NCBI GenBank assembly: GCA_963575745.1 | Contig: CAUYUJ010001381.1 | Location: forward strand, 113,469-177,468 | Length of the DNA stretch: 64,000 bases | Origin: Prorocentrum cordatum | Taxonomy: Eukaryota; Sar; Dinophyceae; Prorocentrales; Prorocentraceae | Direction of reading: 5' to 3' | Part shown: positions 42,851 to 53,359 of the stretch, in pieces | How the letters are laid out: every line of letters begins with the position of its first letter | Numbering within the stretch: the stretch's first letter is position 1 | Position numbers and translations under genes: made by a program | Notes under the pieces: generated by a model | Databases searched by the model: none | What the model was told of the DNA's origin: nothing | The model's input: only the letters and a program-made list of their open reading frames with translations

Positions 42851-43345
42851 CTGGCCCGCATTGGGTCTCCCTGTGGCTCCCCCCCCCGTCAGCCTCTGAA
42901 TTGTGCCTCCTTTTTCCCGCTCGCCTCCCTCGGCTGGCGCTTTCCCGTCTCCGTTGCTTGCCTTGCCCTCGTGGTGCGTGGTTTCCTCCCTTCCCATCGG
43001 CTCCCTGTCCTCCGTCGGTCGGCCCGTGTCCTTCTCGTCCGTCCGTCCCCCCCCTCGGCTGTCCGCTGTCGCTCCAAGCTCCTCGCTTCTCCCTCGCTTT
43101 GCTTGGCCCGCCTTTCCCTTCTCTTGCTGGCTGTGCCGTCCTGATTTTGGCCGGCTTGGCCCGTACACTGCGCTGGTCCGTCGCAAAGCCAGCCGCTTCT
43201 TTCGACAGTGCATGAGGCGTCCTACGCCCTGCTGTCTGTCGCAAAGCTGACCGCTGGTTCCTTCCGCCTTTCTTCCCCTCTTTCCGACAATGCGCGCCCC
43301 GTGAGGGGTGCCCGACGCGATGGCGAGTCACCTCGCCGCTACGAC
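42851..43345. other. No gene recognised
   Basis: Pyrimidine-rich sequence between the repeat block and a TA microsatellite. Confidence 0.4.
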
Positions 43346-43349
43346 CGGA

Positions 43350-43520
43350 ACGGTATACACATATATAGGTATATATATGTTTATATGTATATACGTACAC
43401 AACCATATACATACATACATATATATATATATGTATATATATGTATTATATACATATACACATAACGTACATGTGAATCTGCATACGTATATACATGTGT
43501 ATATATGTATAGATATACTC
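43350..43520. repeat. TA/CATA-rich microsatellite
   Basis: ATATATATGTATATATATG and ACATACATACATATATA runs. Confidence 0.92.
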
Positions 43521-43574
43521 GTCAGCCCTCCCAGCACCCCGTGTGGACCTGTCGCTGTGTTTTCTCTCGGTTTC

Positions 43575-43672
43575 GCTCTCTCTCTCTCTCTCTCCGTTCC
43601 TCCTCTTCCTCCTCTTCATCCTCCTTTCCTCGTCTTCCTTTCCTCCTCCTTTTCTTCCTCCTCTTCTTTCGC
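43575..43672 (+). repeat. (CT)n and (TCC)n tract
   Basis: Polypyrimidine on the plus strand; it lies upstream of the 263-bp inverted-repeat element. Confidence 0.92.
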
Positions 43673-43697
43673 CAAAAAGACTTGCGGGAGGAGGGTG

Positions 43698-43960
43698 GCC
43701 ACGAAACAATGTGATTCACAGGTTTTCCTGTTTGTTTCTGTCAGAGATGTTACCGAACACTGTTATTCATAGTTTGTTTTGTTTTCTGTTTGGTTGTTTT
43801 GGTTTTCTGGATTTTTCCGGAGATCTGCAAACTGCGCAATCCATTGGTCTTGCAGATCTCCTGAACACAAAACAAAACCCAACCCTGTGACCAGCAGTGT
43901 TTGATGCCATCCCCGACCAAACATACCAAACCAAACCAGTTAATAGCATGGTTTCGTGGC
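43698..43960. mobile_element. 263-bp imperfect inverted-repeat (MITE-like) element
   Basis: The outer ends are GCCACGAAAC at 43698 and GTTTCGTGGC ending at 43960. The inner stem is perfect: GGAGATCTGCAA (43819-43830) against TTGCAGATCTCC (43850-43861), with a 19-base centre. Between them the arms match with gaps (AACACTG, GTTTGTTTTG, GGTTT). (TCC)n lies on both sides. An RNA from it would fold into one long hairpin. No coding capacity. Confidence 0.65.
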
Positions 43961-43984
43961 ATGCAGCCGCTGTTGCTGCTGTTG

Positions 43985-44235
43985 CTCCTCTTCCGCCTCT
44001 TCCTTTTCCTCCACCTAGGCCTGTTGTTACTCCTCCTGCTCCTGACCCCCCATTCCTCCTTCGCCTTCTCTTCCTCCTCTCGCGCTCCCCCGCTTCCTCT
44101 TCCTCCGCCTGGTATTCCTCCTCCATCTCCTCCTGCCCCTGGCCCTTCATTGCTCGTACTTCGTTTCCTCCTCCTCATCCTTATCCTTATCCTCCTCCTC
44201 CTTTTTCCCCTCCCCTTTTCTTCCTCATGCCGGGT
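43985..44235 (+). repeat. (TCC)n-rich tract
   Basis: CTCCTC/TTCCTC-rich DNA on the far side of the 263-bp element. Confidence 0.85.
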
Positions 44236-44534
44236 TATCACGCGCGCTGTAAGAATCGCTGCAGCGCCTCCCCCTCGCCATTGCCATCCGTTTCCAGTGC
44301 GTCATCAATTGCCGTCTCGTCGCGCTTCCCCGTCTGCCTGGCGCCCATCCTTCTCTAAGCGCACACATGCGTGCAGGCGAGACGTGAGAGGGCGCCCGCA
44401 CGCAGTTGAAGATGATGATGGTTAGCCCTCTTCACTATGGCCACAATCAATATGTCAAGCGCGCTGGTGGCCCGCTTTCCCTCAGCAGTGCGAGCGTTTG
44501 ATTACCAATGTGCATGTGATGGTATTGCGTTTGC

Positions 44535-44570
44535 GATGCCCGCGCCGACGCGGGCATCCCAGAGGATTTT
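44535..44570 (+). other. 10-bp stem hairpin followed by T run
   Basis: GATGCCCGCG, loop CCGA, CGCGGGCATC, then nine Ts at about 44566-44574. It has the shape of a bacterial intrinsic terminator; in a nuclear genome the T run could end RNA polymerase III transcription. No gene for it to serve was found. Confidence 0.5.
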
Positions 44571-44689
44571 TTTTTACGCACAAGACTCACATTTGTTTAT
44601 CCATTGCTATGCGTTAAGGTTGCATTGCCGCTGCATTGTGTTAGGTCTCGTTGGTTGGATGTTGCATGTTGCCCTGCCGTGTTGCTTTG

Positions 44690-44830
44690 CTTCTGCTCGG
44701 AGTCGCTTGGGGGCCGTCTTGGAGGCTTCTCGGGTCGACTTGGAGCGGTATTGGAGGCTCCTTGGGCTCTTTTGGTGCGGTCTTGCGGAAAGGGGCGGTT
44801 GCCTCGTCGGCCGTCTCGGGGTTCCTTGGG
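44690..44830 (+). repeat. CTTGGGG-rich degenerate short repeat
   Basis: GTCTTGGAGGC/CTTGGGCTC-type units, same orientation as the blocks at 31120, 57545 and 61905. Confidence 0.65.
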
Positions 44831-45126
44831 AAGGGGCCCCCCGAAACAGGATGCCCCTCTCGCCTTCGCTAGATCTGGCCCTGATGGTGGTCTTCTGGGG
44901 TCTGCTCGTTGAGTCGCTTCGCAACTGGAATTTGGCATTGGCGGCGGCAACCTGCGTGCTGGTCGCCAGCGAACCCGTCGCGCGTCGCGGGTGCCCCTCC
45001 GATTCTTCTTCGCGAGCTCGAAATGCCGCGCGGTGGTGGTGTGGTGTACTCGGCTGTGCAACGTCGTCGTTCGCCTATTCTGTTGCTGTGGCCATGCGTG
45101 CAGAAGTCAAGGACGTGCGATCAAGT

Positions 45127-45340
45127 TCATCCCGACACCTGGACCACGTAGGTGTCGCGACGCATGTGGAACAAGTTCTTGCGCTGGTGCTTGTCCTGTT
45201 GAGCGGGGGCGGCCTTCTCGCGCCGCGAGGCTGCGCGCGCGTCGTGGCATGTCCGCAGGTGCTTCTTCGCGGCCTCCTCGAGCCGCTGCTCGGCCTGCGG
45301 CTTGGCGGCCCAAGTCATCGAAGACTTGGTGCGCTCGCGA
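45127..45340 (-). pseudogene. Possible coding fragment
   Basis: The last about 70 codons of a minus-strand frame read a charged, helix-like text (KPQAEQRLEEAAKKHLRTCH, then QDKHQRKNLFHMRRDTYVVQ) unlike the low-complexity sequence before it. No family recognised. Confidence 0.2.
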
Positions 45341-46282
45341 TCGCGACGGCTGTCGGTACTAGTCTTGGTTGCCTTCTTTGATGAAGCTGGCGCGGCGTGC
45401 TGCGGCGCCGGCGCCGGGGAGAGACGTGGTCTACAAAAAAACAAGCAGTATATTCGTAGCCAATTTCGGATGGTTGCACCCAGCTGGGCTGAGGCGGAGG
45501 AAGCAGAGGAAGATGAGGATGAGGAGGCGGACAAGGAAAAGGATGAGGACGGAGGATGAGGGGTCGGACGAGGAGGGGGAAAGGAGGAGGAGGAAGAGGA
45601 GGAGGATGATAAGGAACAGGAGGAGCAGGAGACGGATCGTCGGAGTGATCGCTCGCTGTGGGGGCCCACTGGAGTGCAGCTGGCTGGCTTTCAATCGATT
45701 GGATTGCGATCCGTGGGATTGCAGTCGATCGGATTGAGATCGACTGCGTTGCCATAGATTTGTTTGAAATCGGTTGGGTTGCAATTCGCTGGCCTGCAAT
45801 CGTAGCGAGGCGTGTGTCCTCCTAGTCAATCGGCGAGGAGGCCGAGGCAGGCTGAGGCGGAGCAAGAAAAGGAGGATGAGGACGAGGGGGCGGGCGAATA
45901 AATGGAGGAGGGAGGGGGGTGGGGGGTGAGGGAAGGAGGAGGAGGGGGAAAAGGACGACGGCGAGGAGGTGATGGACGAGGGAACGGAGCGGGAGAAGGA
46001 TGGGCAGGGGGGGCGGGGGGGGGGATGATGATGAGGAGGAGGATGGTCATCGGTGCGGTGGCTAGCCCGGGGGCAGGGCGTTTTTTTGGATTAGTGTGTG
46101 TGTGTGTGTTTTGTTATTTGTGTTGTTTTTGTTGTCTTTGTTTTTGTTTATTTTGGGTGTTTTGTTCGTTTATTTTTTTTCATTTTTTTTATTGGGGGAG
46201 GGGGGCGTATATGGATTCATGTGTGTGCGCGCGTTGCATGAATCTACTGCCCCCCCCCAATGGTATGTGTCCGTTGCAGCGC
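45341..46282. other. Low-complexity stretch without a gene
   Basis: GGA-rich tracts (45490-45640 and 45840-46040) flank a degenerate ATCGGATTG repeat (about 45685-45800). They are followed by GT/T-rich DNA (46090-46200), which is unusually AT-rich for this window. Confidence 0.6.
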
Positions 46283-46404
46283 GAGTTGTAGGAGCAAGCA
46301 GTGAGGGCTACTGGGGTAGAGGGATGCAGAGTGGCATGCGTTTGCGCTCGTCCGTGCTGTTTGGCTTCGTTGCGATTCGAGCGTTGAAGTGAGCGCGATC
46401 CGCG
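46283..46404 (+). repeat. Left 122-bp direct repeat (possible LTR remnant)
   Basis: GAGTTGTAGGAGCA...GTGGCATG...TTTGCGCTC...GAGCGTTGAAGT...GCGATCCGCG matches 52908-53030 in the same orientation at roughly 85% identity by eye. The sequence just after it (GGTAGCTGGAACCATGG) faintly resembles an initiator-tRNA primer-binding site. Confidence 0.6.
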
Positions 46405-46849
46405 GTAGCTGGAACCATGGTTCCCTGATGCCCGGCGGCCGCTCGCGCGATTCGCGCGTGTGAGAGAGCCTGGGGGCGCGCGCCGCCTGGCGGCAGAGTT
46501 CGAGGAAGCGGCCTGGGCGCCTGCTCCTTAGCAGCGCGGGTCGGCGGCCGGCGCGCCGGCGACCGGCGCCGAGAAGGCGCGGCAGATCGAGGAGGGGGAC
46601 TAGAGAAGGACCGAGGAGCTTGAAGAGGGGCGTCGCCAACGCGGCGACGGCGGAGCATGCGCGGCAGGCGCTGGTGCCGGCGCGAGCGACGCAGCGGCAG
46701 ATGGCGGCTCTCCAGCCAGAGAACACGCAGGCCCGCGAAAAGGCGGAGAAGGCGAGGGCGGACAGGGCCGCGCGAGAGAGAGCGTAAAAGGGGTCAGATC
46801 GACGGGAGAGTAGCCGCAGCCGGAGTAGCAGTGGACCAGAGGGGCACCG

Positions 46850-47760
46850 CCAGCGGAAGTGAGATCCAGCTCAGCAGCGCAACGGTGTCAAAGTGGGCAC
46901 CAGACGTGTTCGATGGAACCCGGGAGGCGTGGAGGAGCTGCCATTCCGAGTTTCGTTTGTGCGTCGGGGCCATGAACGAGGGCCGCGCTGGCGCGTGCAT
47001 GGGCTGTGTGGCCGCGAGCCAGGACGCGAGTGCCAAGTGGGCGGACTGTGATCCCCCGCGGCTCAGGCGAGTTCGTCGCTGCTGCGCGGGGGCTTCACCG
47101 CTGCTCGCGACGGGGACAGCTTGGCCGTCTCAGAGCGAGGTGGCGAAGGAGAAGGGCAGGGGGCCCGGGGGCAGCGCTATTTAACGGAAAGTGCGACGTG
47201 CAGGCGCGGCAGACGCGGGTCACCGGAGGGTCCATATGTTGCGCTGGGATTTTCAGAACGGCGACCTCTTGGACAGGTTGGAGGCTCTCGACCTGGCCGC
47301 GTCCAAATGCGAGTCCGCCACTGGCAAGGTGATCGATGGCGACGCGAAGATTGGCGTCGTCGTCGAAGGCGCGGGGGGCTGGTGCGCTGCTCGAACACGT
47401 GCTGCCACGTTGAGTGGTGCGTCGCGCGCGAGGAGTTCAGGGGGCAGGTGGGCGCCGTCGCCGAGGCGAGGTCGCGTCACCTCGCATATCGCAGATAGAC
47501 GGCGGCAAGCCAGGCCGAACTAGCGCGGACTGCCGGGGGGGGGGCTGACGGCGGCAAAGGCCGCGGCAAAGGGATAGCCAGCGACGACGCGTCCAGAGAA
47601 AACTGCCACGATTGAAGAACTTGGCCACGCCGAGGCCCAGTGCCTCGCGCCAGGGCGAGGCGAGGAGTCGGGGGAGAACGGCGGGGCGCCATCCTCCAAC
47701 AAGGGCGAGTGCCGCAAGTGCGGCGGGTGCGGGGATTGACCCGGGACTGCCGAGCCCCGA
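46850..47760 (+). pseudogene. Copia-like gag relic
   Basis: Readable pieces in several phases: KWAPDVFDGTREAWRSCHSE at about 46895, LRWDFQNGDLLDRLEAL then SATGKVIDGDAKIGVV at 47236-47365, VEWCVAREEFRGQVGAVAEA near 47430, and a damaged CCHC zinc knuckle (CRKC, later LTRDC, the expected His replaced and one base out of phase) at about 47709-47755. The order and spacing fit copia-type gag, which packages the RNA. Multiple frameshifts and stops make it non-functional. Confidence 0.55.
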
Positions 47761-47808
47761 GGCGCGCGGTCGAGGCATGCCAGTCCAAGGAGGAGAAAGG
47801 GCTTCACG

Positions 47809-48340
47809 GTGGTGGGCGAGGGCGCGGAGGACTTCGGGCACCTGCGCTGCCCCCGCTCCAGCGACGTGGTGAGGCGCGACCGCGAGCACTGGGTCATCGC
47901 CCTCAGGGCCGACTCAGACGCTTGCAAGACTGTTGTGCGCCCAGACCAATCTGCTGTCCGCGGGTGCCGCGCGTGGAAGGATGGTGAGACTGGCTGGGTC
48001 CGCGGGGCTGCCGGTTCGTCCAGCGCGAATGGCGAGGGGAAGAGGGCCCTCCAGACGAAGGCCCACGAGGGGCCCAACGGCCAGCCGCAGCGCGCGCGGA
48101 CAAGGGCGACTCGCGTCCGCAACCCGCTCATGGCCGTGATCGACATGCGCCGCGCGGGGTAGTCTCGCGTTCGATTGGGGCCGGTTTTTCGTCTGCGACA
48201 AGGCTTCGGGCCGCGAGCAAGAGTTCGTCCGCGCGGAGGGCGGCTGGGGCCTCGCTCTGGAGTTGGCGGCGTCGTAGGTGGCGAACGAGGTGCAGCTGGA
48301 GTACTGGCCCGCGCTGCGGGCCAGCGGGGGGGCGACGCGC
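47809..48340 (+). pseudogene. Copia-like protease relic
   Basis: One phase reads HWVIALRADSDACKTVVRPD with DSDA in place of the DSGA/DTGA active site, then KRALQTKAHEGPNGQP and RVRNPLMAVIDMRRAG to a TAG at 48160. The reading continues in another phase (DWGRFFVCDKASGREQEFV) to about 48275. This resembles the aspartic-protease segment between gag and integrase in copia-type elements. Broken. Confidence 0.5.
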
Positions 48341-49769
48341 GCGGGGGGCCAACTGGGCTCCAAGGTCAATGCGGGGGGCGGGGCCGCGGGCGTCCCCGCG
48401 AAAGCCGGGGCCTTTTCACGTGGCAGGGCTTTCGCCCGTGAGCCCCCCTGCGGCTTCGTGTCAGGTGAGCGAGCGCTGGCGGCGGCGACGGCCCTGGCCC
48501 CGGCGGGGCCCGCGCGGTCCCGGATAGTTTTAGCCGCGCCGCGCCGCGCGCGAGTTTCACTTTGGAAGCCCGGGGCGGCGATGGCGGCGACCGGCGCCCG
48601 CAGTGTCTGCGCTCTGGCGGGCGGCGGCGGCGGCGCCGGAAGGTCGATGGGGGGCGCGCGGGCGGGGTGGAAGGAGGCGATGCTCCTGATGATGGCGATG
48701 GCGACGAGCACGCGGCGCATCCGGCGGCAGAGGAGGGCGGGAAGTAGAGGGGGGCGGGCGGACGCAAGGATGGGGGGAGATCTCGGGGGCGAGGGGCTCG
48801 GGAAAAGTGCCCCAGTCAAACCGCGCTGGCGGCCGAGACAGCCGGGCGCCCGCGAAATCGAAGGTCGCAATGTCGATCGACGCCCGCGCCGAGCCTGGCG
48901 TCGACAGCGCGGCGGCGGCAGGGCGGCGAGACGGCCGCCCCGCAGAGGCAGGCGAAAGTGGCGACATTCCCACTGCAGCTCGCGCCCCCCCCCCCTCCCC
49001 TCCCCCCTCCTTTTTTGCTTTCTCCTTCCTTCCCTTTCGGAGCGGGGTTCCGGGTGCTGGAGGGCGTTCGGCGGGCAATTCTGTTCCGATTTCTGCGTCT
49101 GGGGGCAGCAGTGCCAAGGTCGCGTTTCCCGACGTTGCGCGCGGCGAGGGGGCAGGCCAGCGCGCAATCAAACAGCTCAGTGAACGCGCGGCTTTGTTTG
49201 GGCGCCCTGGCATTCGATTGCGGTCTGGCGCCCAGACTTCCGCGAAGAGGGGGCGACCTGCGCTCTTTCCTCGGTGGGCCCAGTTTGCCCGGCAGCGCAT
49301 CAGCAGGGGCGTTGCTGGCAGCGGCGGCCAAGCGGGCGGGGGCGAATGATCGGGGGGCTGAAGTTTTCCAGACCACTGACGCCGCGGGGGGAGGTGGGGG
49401 GCAGGCCCGCCGCGTGGAGGCGGGGGCGAAAATTGGGCCGACGGACGACAAGGCCGCGCGCGGCGAGTATATCTCTGCAGGGTTTCCGGCAACGGCGACG
49501 AGTGCATCGCGGCCGCGCCCGCTGGCTGCGTCAAGAGCAGCAGTGCGGAAATAACGAGCAGGGCCGGTGCCTCCGACCCGGCGCCGCCCGCGTTGCGTCT
49601 TGGGGCCCCCGGGGAGATGGCGCCTTCGAGCTCCTCGGGGGCATCTCGAGGAGATGCGCCCCTGGGCGGGTGGGCCGTTGACGGCGAGGCCGATTGCCCC
49701 TGATGGCGAACCTCCCTCCTCGACCTCGCACCAGCGGGGGCCCGTTGCCGATGGGGGGGCTCGCGCCGG
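48341..49769 (+). other. Expected integrase interval, core not recognised
   Basis: GC-rich DNA with frames open on both strands. I cannot find an integrase HHCC or DDE core. A segment near 49430-49550 vaguely resembles the domain after the integrase core. Also present: GATGGCGATGGCGACGAGCA near 48690. Confidence 0.3.
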
Positions 49770-50300
49770 GGGGGCGATCGAGTTGACGAGGCGCGGCTTT
49801 GCGCGCGGATGCCTGGGATGCCAGGCAGCGCGGAGAGGATGGATGGGGGCGTGGAATTACGGCGAGGAGCGCAGTGGGAGGAGCCAGAGGGCAATTGGGG
49901 GCTGAGTGAGATGCGAGGGCAGCAGCTGCCGACGACAGGAGGGCAGTGGCGAGAGCGCCCGCTCCCGATCGCGAAGGTGGATCTCCGCGGGGCCCCTGTG
50001 CGGGCTCCGGGGCCCAGGGCGCGCGAGCTCTCATGGGCGCGTCTGCCGAGGGCGCTGGAAGCGGCCAGGGTGGCAGCTCCAGCAGTGCGAACCCGATTGG
50101 GGCATTGGACGGCGAGAGTGCTGCTCGCCGCAGTGCAGCCGCAGCGTCAGCTCCAGCGCAGGGCCAGCGGAGGTCTTGGAGACGAGACGCGGCGAGAGCG
50201 CCGACTCCCAACGCAGAGCAGGAGGCGGCCAGAACATTTACCCTGGCGCTGTTGAGCCTCGGCGGCAGACGCCGAGACGGGGGGCAAGGGGTCGCCCCTG
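49770..50300 (+). pseudogene. Possible copia linker between integrase and RT
   Basis: AIELTRRGFARGCLGCQAARRG at 49777-49845 carries the CxxC pair seen in a linker typical of dinoflagellate copia-type polyproteins. Downstream text is Ala/Arg/Ser-rich (AQGQRRSW, EQEAARTFTLALLSLGGR). The match is from memory and is short. Confidence 0.35.
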
Positions 50301-51232
50301 GGCTTCTGTGCCTTTGATGAGGCAGAGGCGCGACGAGAGGAAGTGTCTCGCCGAGTTCGGGTTTGAGGCGCATTGCCGCGATGAGTTGATGCAGGTGGTG
50401 ATGCGGATGGGGGGCCAGGTGCGCGCGGGCGTGGTTTTCCGCGAAAGTAAACCGTTCTGGATTGCGCGCGGGCCTTGTCGTGGACTTTCGCGCTGGGTGT
50501 GATTCTGGCCCCCCCTGAACGCCGACAACTTGCTTGGGGGCATTTTGTTGCAGAGCAGCCGTGCTTGTTTGCTGCGCCCCCGGGGCGCCCAGGCCCCCAG
50601 AGAAGCGCGGCGCGCGCCGAGTATGTTTGTCACAGGTATGAGCGCCAACGTCGACATGATAGATTGCTGGTTTCCGCGCGCGCGTGGCATGCGTCGCGTT
50701 TGGCATGGCCCTGTGCGCGCGTGCAATGCGTTGTCTCTGAGTCGCGTGACTACTACCTGCGCTAGTCGGCGCGTGGTCGGGCAGGGCGCGAAGGAACCCA
50801 TCGATTGGTTCATCGATGCCGCGGAACCGTTGAGGTGTTGAGTCGAATCGGCGGTCGCGCCCGTCGTCGTCGCGCGTAGCAAGGGGTCGCGCGTCGAGCA
50901 TTGGGGGGAAGAGGGCAGGAGTTGAAGGGGGTGGGGGCTAGAACCAGCGTCGAGCGTGCTATGCATCAGGCTCAGACCAAGGGAAGGTCAGAATACTCGC
51001 GCACTCTTCCCGCTCTCTCGGCGTCGCGTGGCGCCGGGAGAGCGCCGGGCGCAAGTGTCAACGCGCGCGCCCGCGCCCCCGCGCCCCTGCCGGGGCGTTG
51101 CGCCACCGCCGTTGACCTGGCCCCGCCGCCGTTGACCTGGCCCGCTGTTGACCTGGCCCTATTGAGCGCGACCCGCCCAAGCTGCGAGTTAGGGGCAGGC
51201 GCCGCGGCCGCTTCCTAGCGCATCGAGGCCTG
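50301..51232. other. No gene recognised
   Basis: Sequence between the plus-strand relics and the minus-strand RNase H relic. A triple GTTGACCTGGCCC repeat lies at 51111-51158. Confidence 0.4.
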
Positions 51233-51830
51233 TCAGGCTCGCCAGCTGGCCCCGGCAAGAATGGCGAATCCAGCGAGCGAGCGCGCGCCTTGAAAAGCCT
51301 TGGCGCCCACGTGCTTGGTGCCGGCATCTGCTGGGCCCACCTCCCCGTGGACCTGGTCCATGACCGCGCGCTGTAACCGAACCGCTGGCACGTGGATGCG
51401 CCGCGCTCTGCCGACGCATTTCCTGCTCGCAATGCCAGTGCGCTGGCTGCAATGTCGACTGGCAGCTTCACCGGCCTGGCAAATATCCAGCAACGTTTGA
51501 ACAGTTTCCAGACCAACAGAGGCACCTCTCACTGCGCCTTTGCCCGATTTGCACGATGGCCCCGTGTGTCATTGATGTTGCGCGCACCATGTGCTTTCCG
51601 CAAAATGTCATGGCGCAGCTCGTGGGCTTCCGTGTTTTCAGACACCCTGCGAGGCCACTGTCTGTGAACGCAATTACTGCACAGGGTCCTTCTGCGCGCA
51701 GAGCCGCCGCGCAAAGCTCGCGCGGCCCGCGCCGACTAAGAGCCGTGCCAGACGCTTCAATGCTTCCATATCGGCCCGGGCCGGCGATTCCATTGACTAC
51801 GCCAGCTCTTTGGGTGCAGACGGGCATTCT
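51233..51830 (-). pseudogene. Copia-like RNase H relic
   Basis: Two phases read AFTDSGLAGCLKTRKPTS (about 51670-51615) and GRARRIHVPAVRLQRAVMDQ, then GPADAGTKHVGAKAFQGAR (about 51430-51290). These match the copia RNase H order: catalytic TDS, a middle part with SSGEAE, and the RHI...NPADLGTK tail. The glutamate motif is degraded (VQIGQRRSER stands there). Frameshifts lie between the pieces. Minus strand, downstream of the RT relic. Confidence 0.65.
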
Positions 51831-52000
51831 GGCCTGTCCTCAACGAGAAACGCGAAGCGCATGACGCTGCTACGGCAGAGCTCCCTCTCTTGCGTGCTCA
51901 ACGAGGTCTCGTCGGAACCAGCTGCTCGTTTGACTCTGGGGGCGGCGACGGAGTCTGACTCGTTGGCGAGTCCTAGCGATGCAATCAGGATCTGCGCTCG

Positions 52001-52880
52001 TCACAGATCTGGCCCCCGCTCGACGAACTCGCGCGCGCCCCTTTTGAACGGAACTCTGACGTTGCGAATGAGTCTGATGAGGCAACGCATGCCGCCTACA
52101 TCGCCGAGATCCCTGCGTGGCCCCAACGCGGTTTCATGCTCTGTCAACGTGCGTTTCCCGAGTTCATCGTGGAACCACTTTTGCGAATGTCGCCCTGCCA
52201 AGAAAACGCAGTCACCACCGCGTAGCGCGCGCAAGGCATCTCGATCAGCACGGCAGCAGATACAATGATTCATCTCCAACCTTGCAGCCCAGCGCAAGCA
52301 TAACATGTTTTTGCATTTGCGTCGAAACACCTGCCCGCATCGAGCGTGCCATGCGTCGCTTTTGTCAGCTCTGCGATGCCCGCCTGGATGCTGCCATCTT
52401 CTACAAGAAGAACCGCGCGCAAAGGTCCGAGAGTTGGATTGTGGAAGCGCGCGCCGCTGATGTCGTGCAAGCCGCGATCTTCCCTGGTCGCGGGCGGCCG
52501 CCGATTGACCAGTCATCATCATCAAGGACACCATCATACGAACAGTTTCCAAAGGTGGTGTTGCCGCGAAAGTTGCGGCCATGTTTCTCGGTTCGCTTCT
52601 GGCGGCGGACCGGCGCTTCGTCTCCTGCGCCACTAGCCGGCTGTGGATGTTCACGCGGTCCTGCATTCGCTGATGTCGAGCCACCTTACAGGCATTGGCT
52701 TGCAGCCGCCAGCGCCCATCTCTTCCCAGGTCGCCTCCCCCATAGACGCAGCTCCCTCATGCACTCCACTTCGAGGCGGCCAGTTTCGATCGCAAGTTCG
52801 GCGTCCCAGACGGCCCCCGCGCTGTCGCCAGCGCAAATGCCGTCGCCAAATGCCTATGACAAGCCCCTGTCTGGCGGCGC
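52001..52880 (-). pseudogene. Copia-like reverse transcriptase relic
   Basis: In order on the minus strand: WDAELAIETGRLEVECMREL (about 52805), PVRWLDISE (about 52690), HSRLVAQE (about 52640), ATFAATPPLETVRMM (about 52570), DISGARFHNPT (about 52460), VEDGSIQAG and GTLDAGR (52410-52345), RGGDCVFLAG (about 52225, where the family has HGDDFV), WFHDELGKR and LIRLIRNVRVPFKRGAREF (to about 52040). This is an almost complete RT N-terminus, palm and connection with several frameshifts. The second catalytic aspartate of motif C is changed. Confidence 0.7.
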
Positions 52881-52907
52881 TTCCTTTGCAGTAGGCCCGC
52901 CCGCATC

Positions 52908-53030
52908 CACGAGCTGTAGGAGCAGGCAATGAGGGGAGTTGGAGTAGAGGGATGGAGAGTGGCATGTCTTTGCGCTCATCCGTATTGTTTGGCTTAGCTG
53001 CAACTCGAGCGTTGAAGTAAGCGCAATCCG
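52908..53030 (+). repeat. Right 122-bp direct repeat (possible LTR remnant)
   Basis: GAGCTGTAGGAGCAGGCAATG...GTGGCATG...TTTGCGCTC...GAGCGTTGAAGT...GCAATCCGCG; it is the partner of 46283-46404. It starts about 30-50 bases beyond the RT relic. Confidence 0.6.
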
Positions 53031-53355
53031 CGTGTGCGCGGGCGCGCTCGCGTGCGCGTTGCCCTGCTCCTTGTGCGCCCTCGCGGCCGCGGCTGAACGC
53101 AACTCGAACATTTTGCCGGGGTGGCGACTCGGGGCCTGGATCAGGGGCCGACTTTGAGCGAGAGCGAAAGGGCCGGCCAGGGCCTCGTTGGCGTCGCGAC
53201 AATCTCATTCGGCCAGTTCTTGCTGAATTCAGCCCTGGCCCGGAGGCTCGTGCCAGGCACAGGGGCCGCCAGAAATCCGTCCGCGGCGAGGGGCCGGCCC
53301 CGTGGATGGATTCGAAGGAGCTTGGGGGATCCCACATTTAGGAAAGCCACGACGT
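53031..53355. other. No gene recognised
   Basis: GC-rich unique spacer between the copia-like element and a (GAT)n-type array. Confidence 0.4.
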
Positions 53356-53359
53356 GGCT

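Larger units (their letters stand above)
44236..45126. other. Mixed sequence, no gene recognised
   Basis: A 314-codon plus-strand frame (44437-45381) spans a hairpin and a CTTGGGG block, which argues against a real gene. No motif seen. Confidence 0.4.
46283..53030. mobile_element. Decayed Ty1/copia-like retrotransposon with inverted 3' half
   Basis: About 6.7 kb between 122-bp direct repeats. On the plus strand lie gag-like and protease-like relics and a CxxC linker (46.85-50.3 kb). On the minus strand lie RT and RNase H relics (52.88-51.23 kb). Copia order is gag, protease, integrase, RT, RNase H, all on one strand, so the RT-RNase H block is backwards but in the right place. The simplest reading is an in-place inversion of about 1.7 kb; two separate insertions are possible. 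Every reading frame is broken. Confidence 0.55.

Noticed and set aside
42021-43412. 463-codon minus-strand basic protein
   Set aside because: It crosses degenerate repeats and a TA microsatellite, and the opposite strand is open for 364 codons over the same region.
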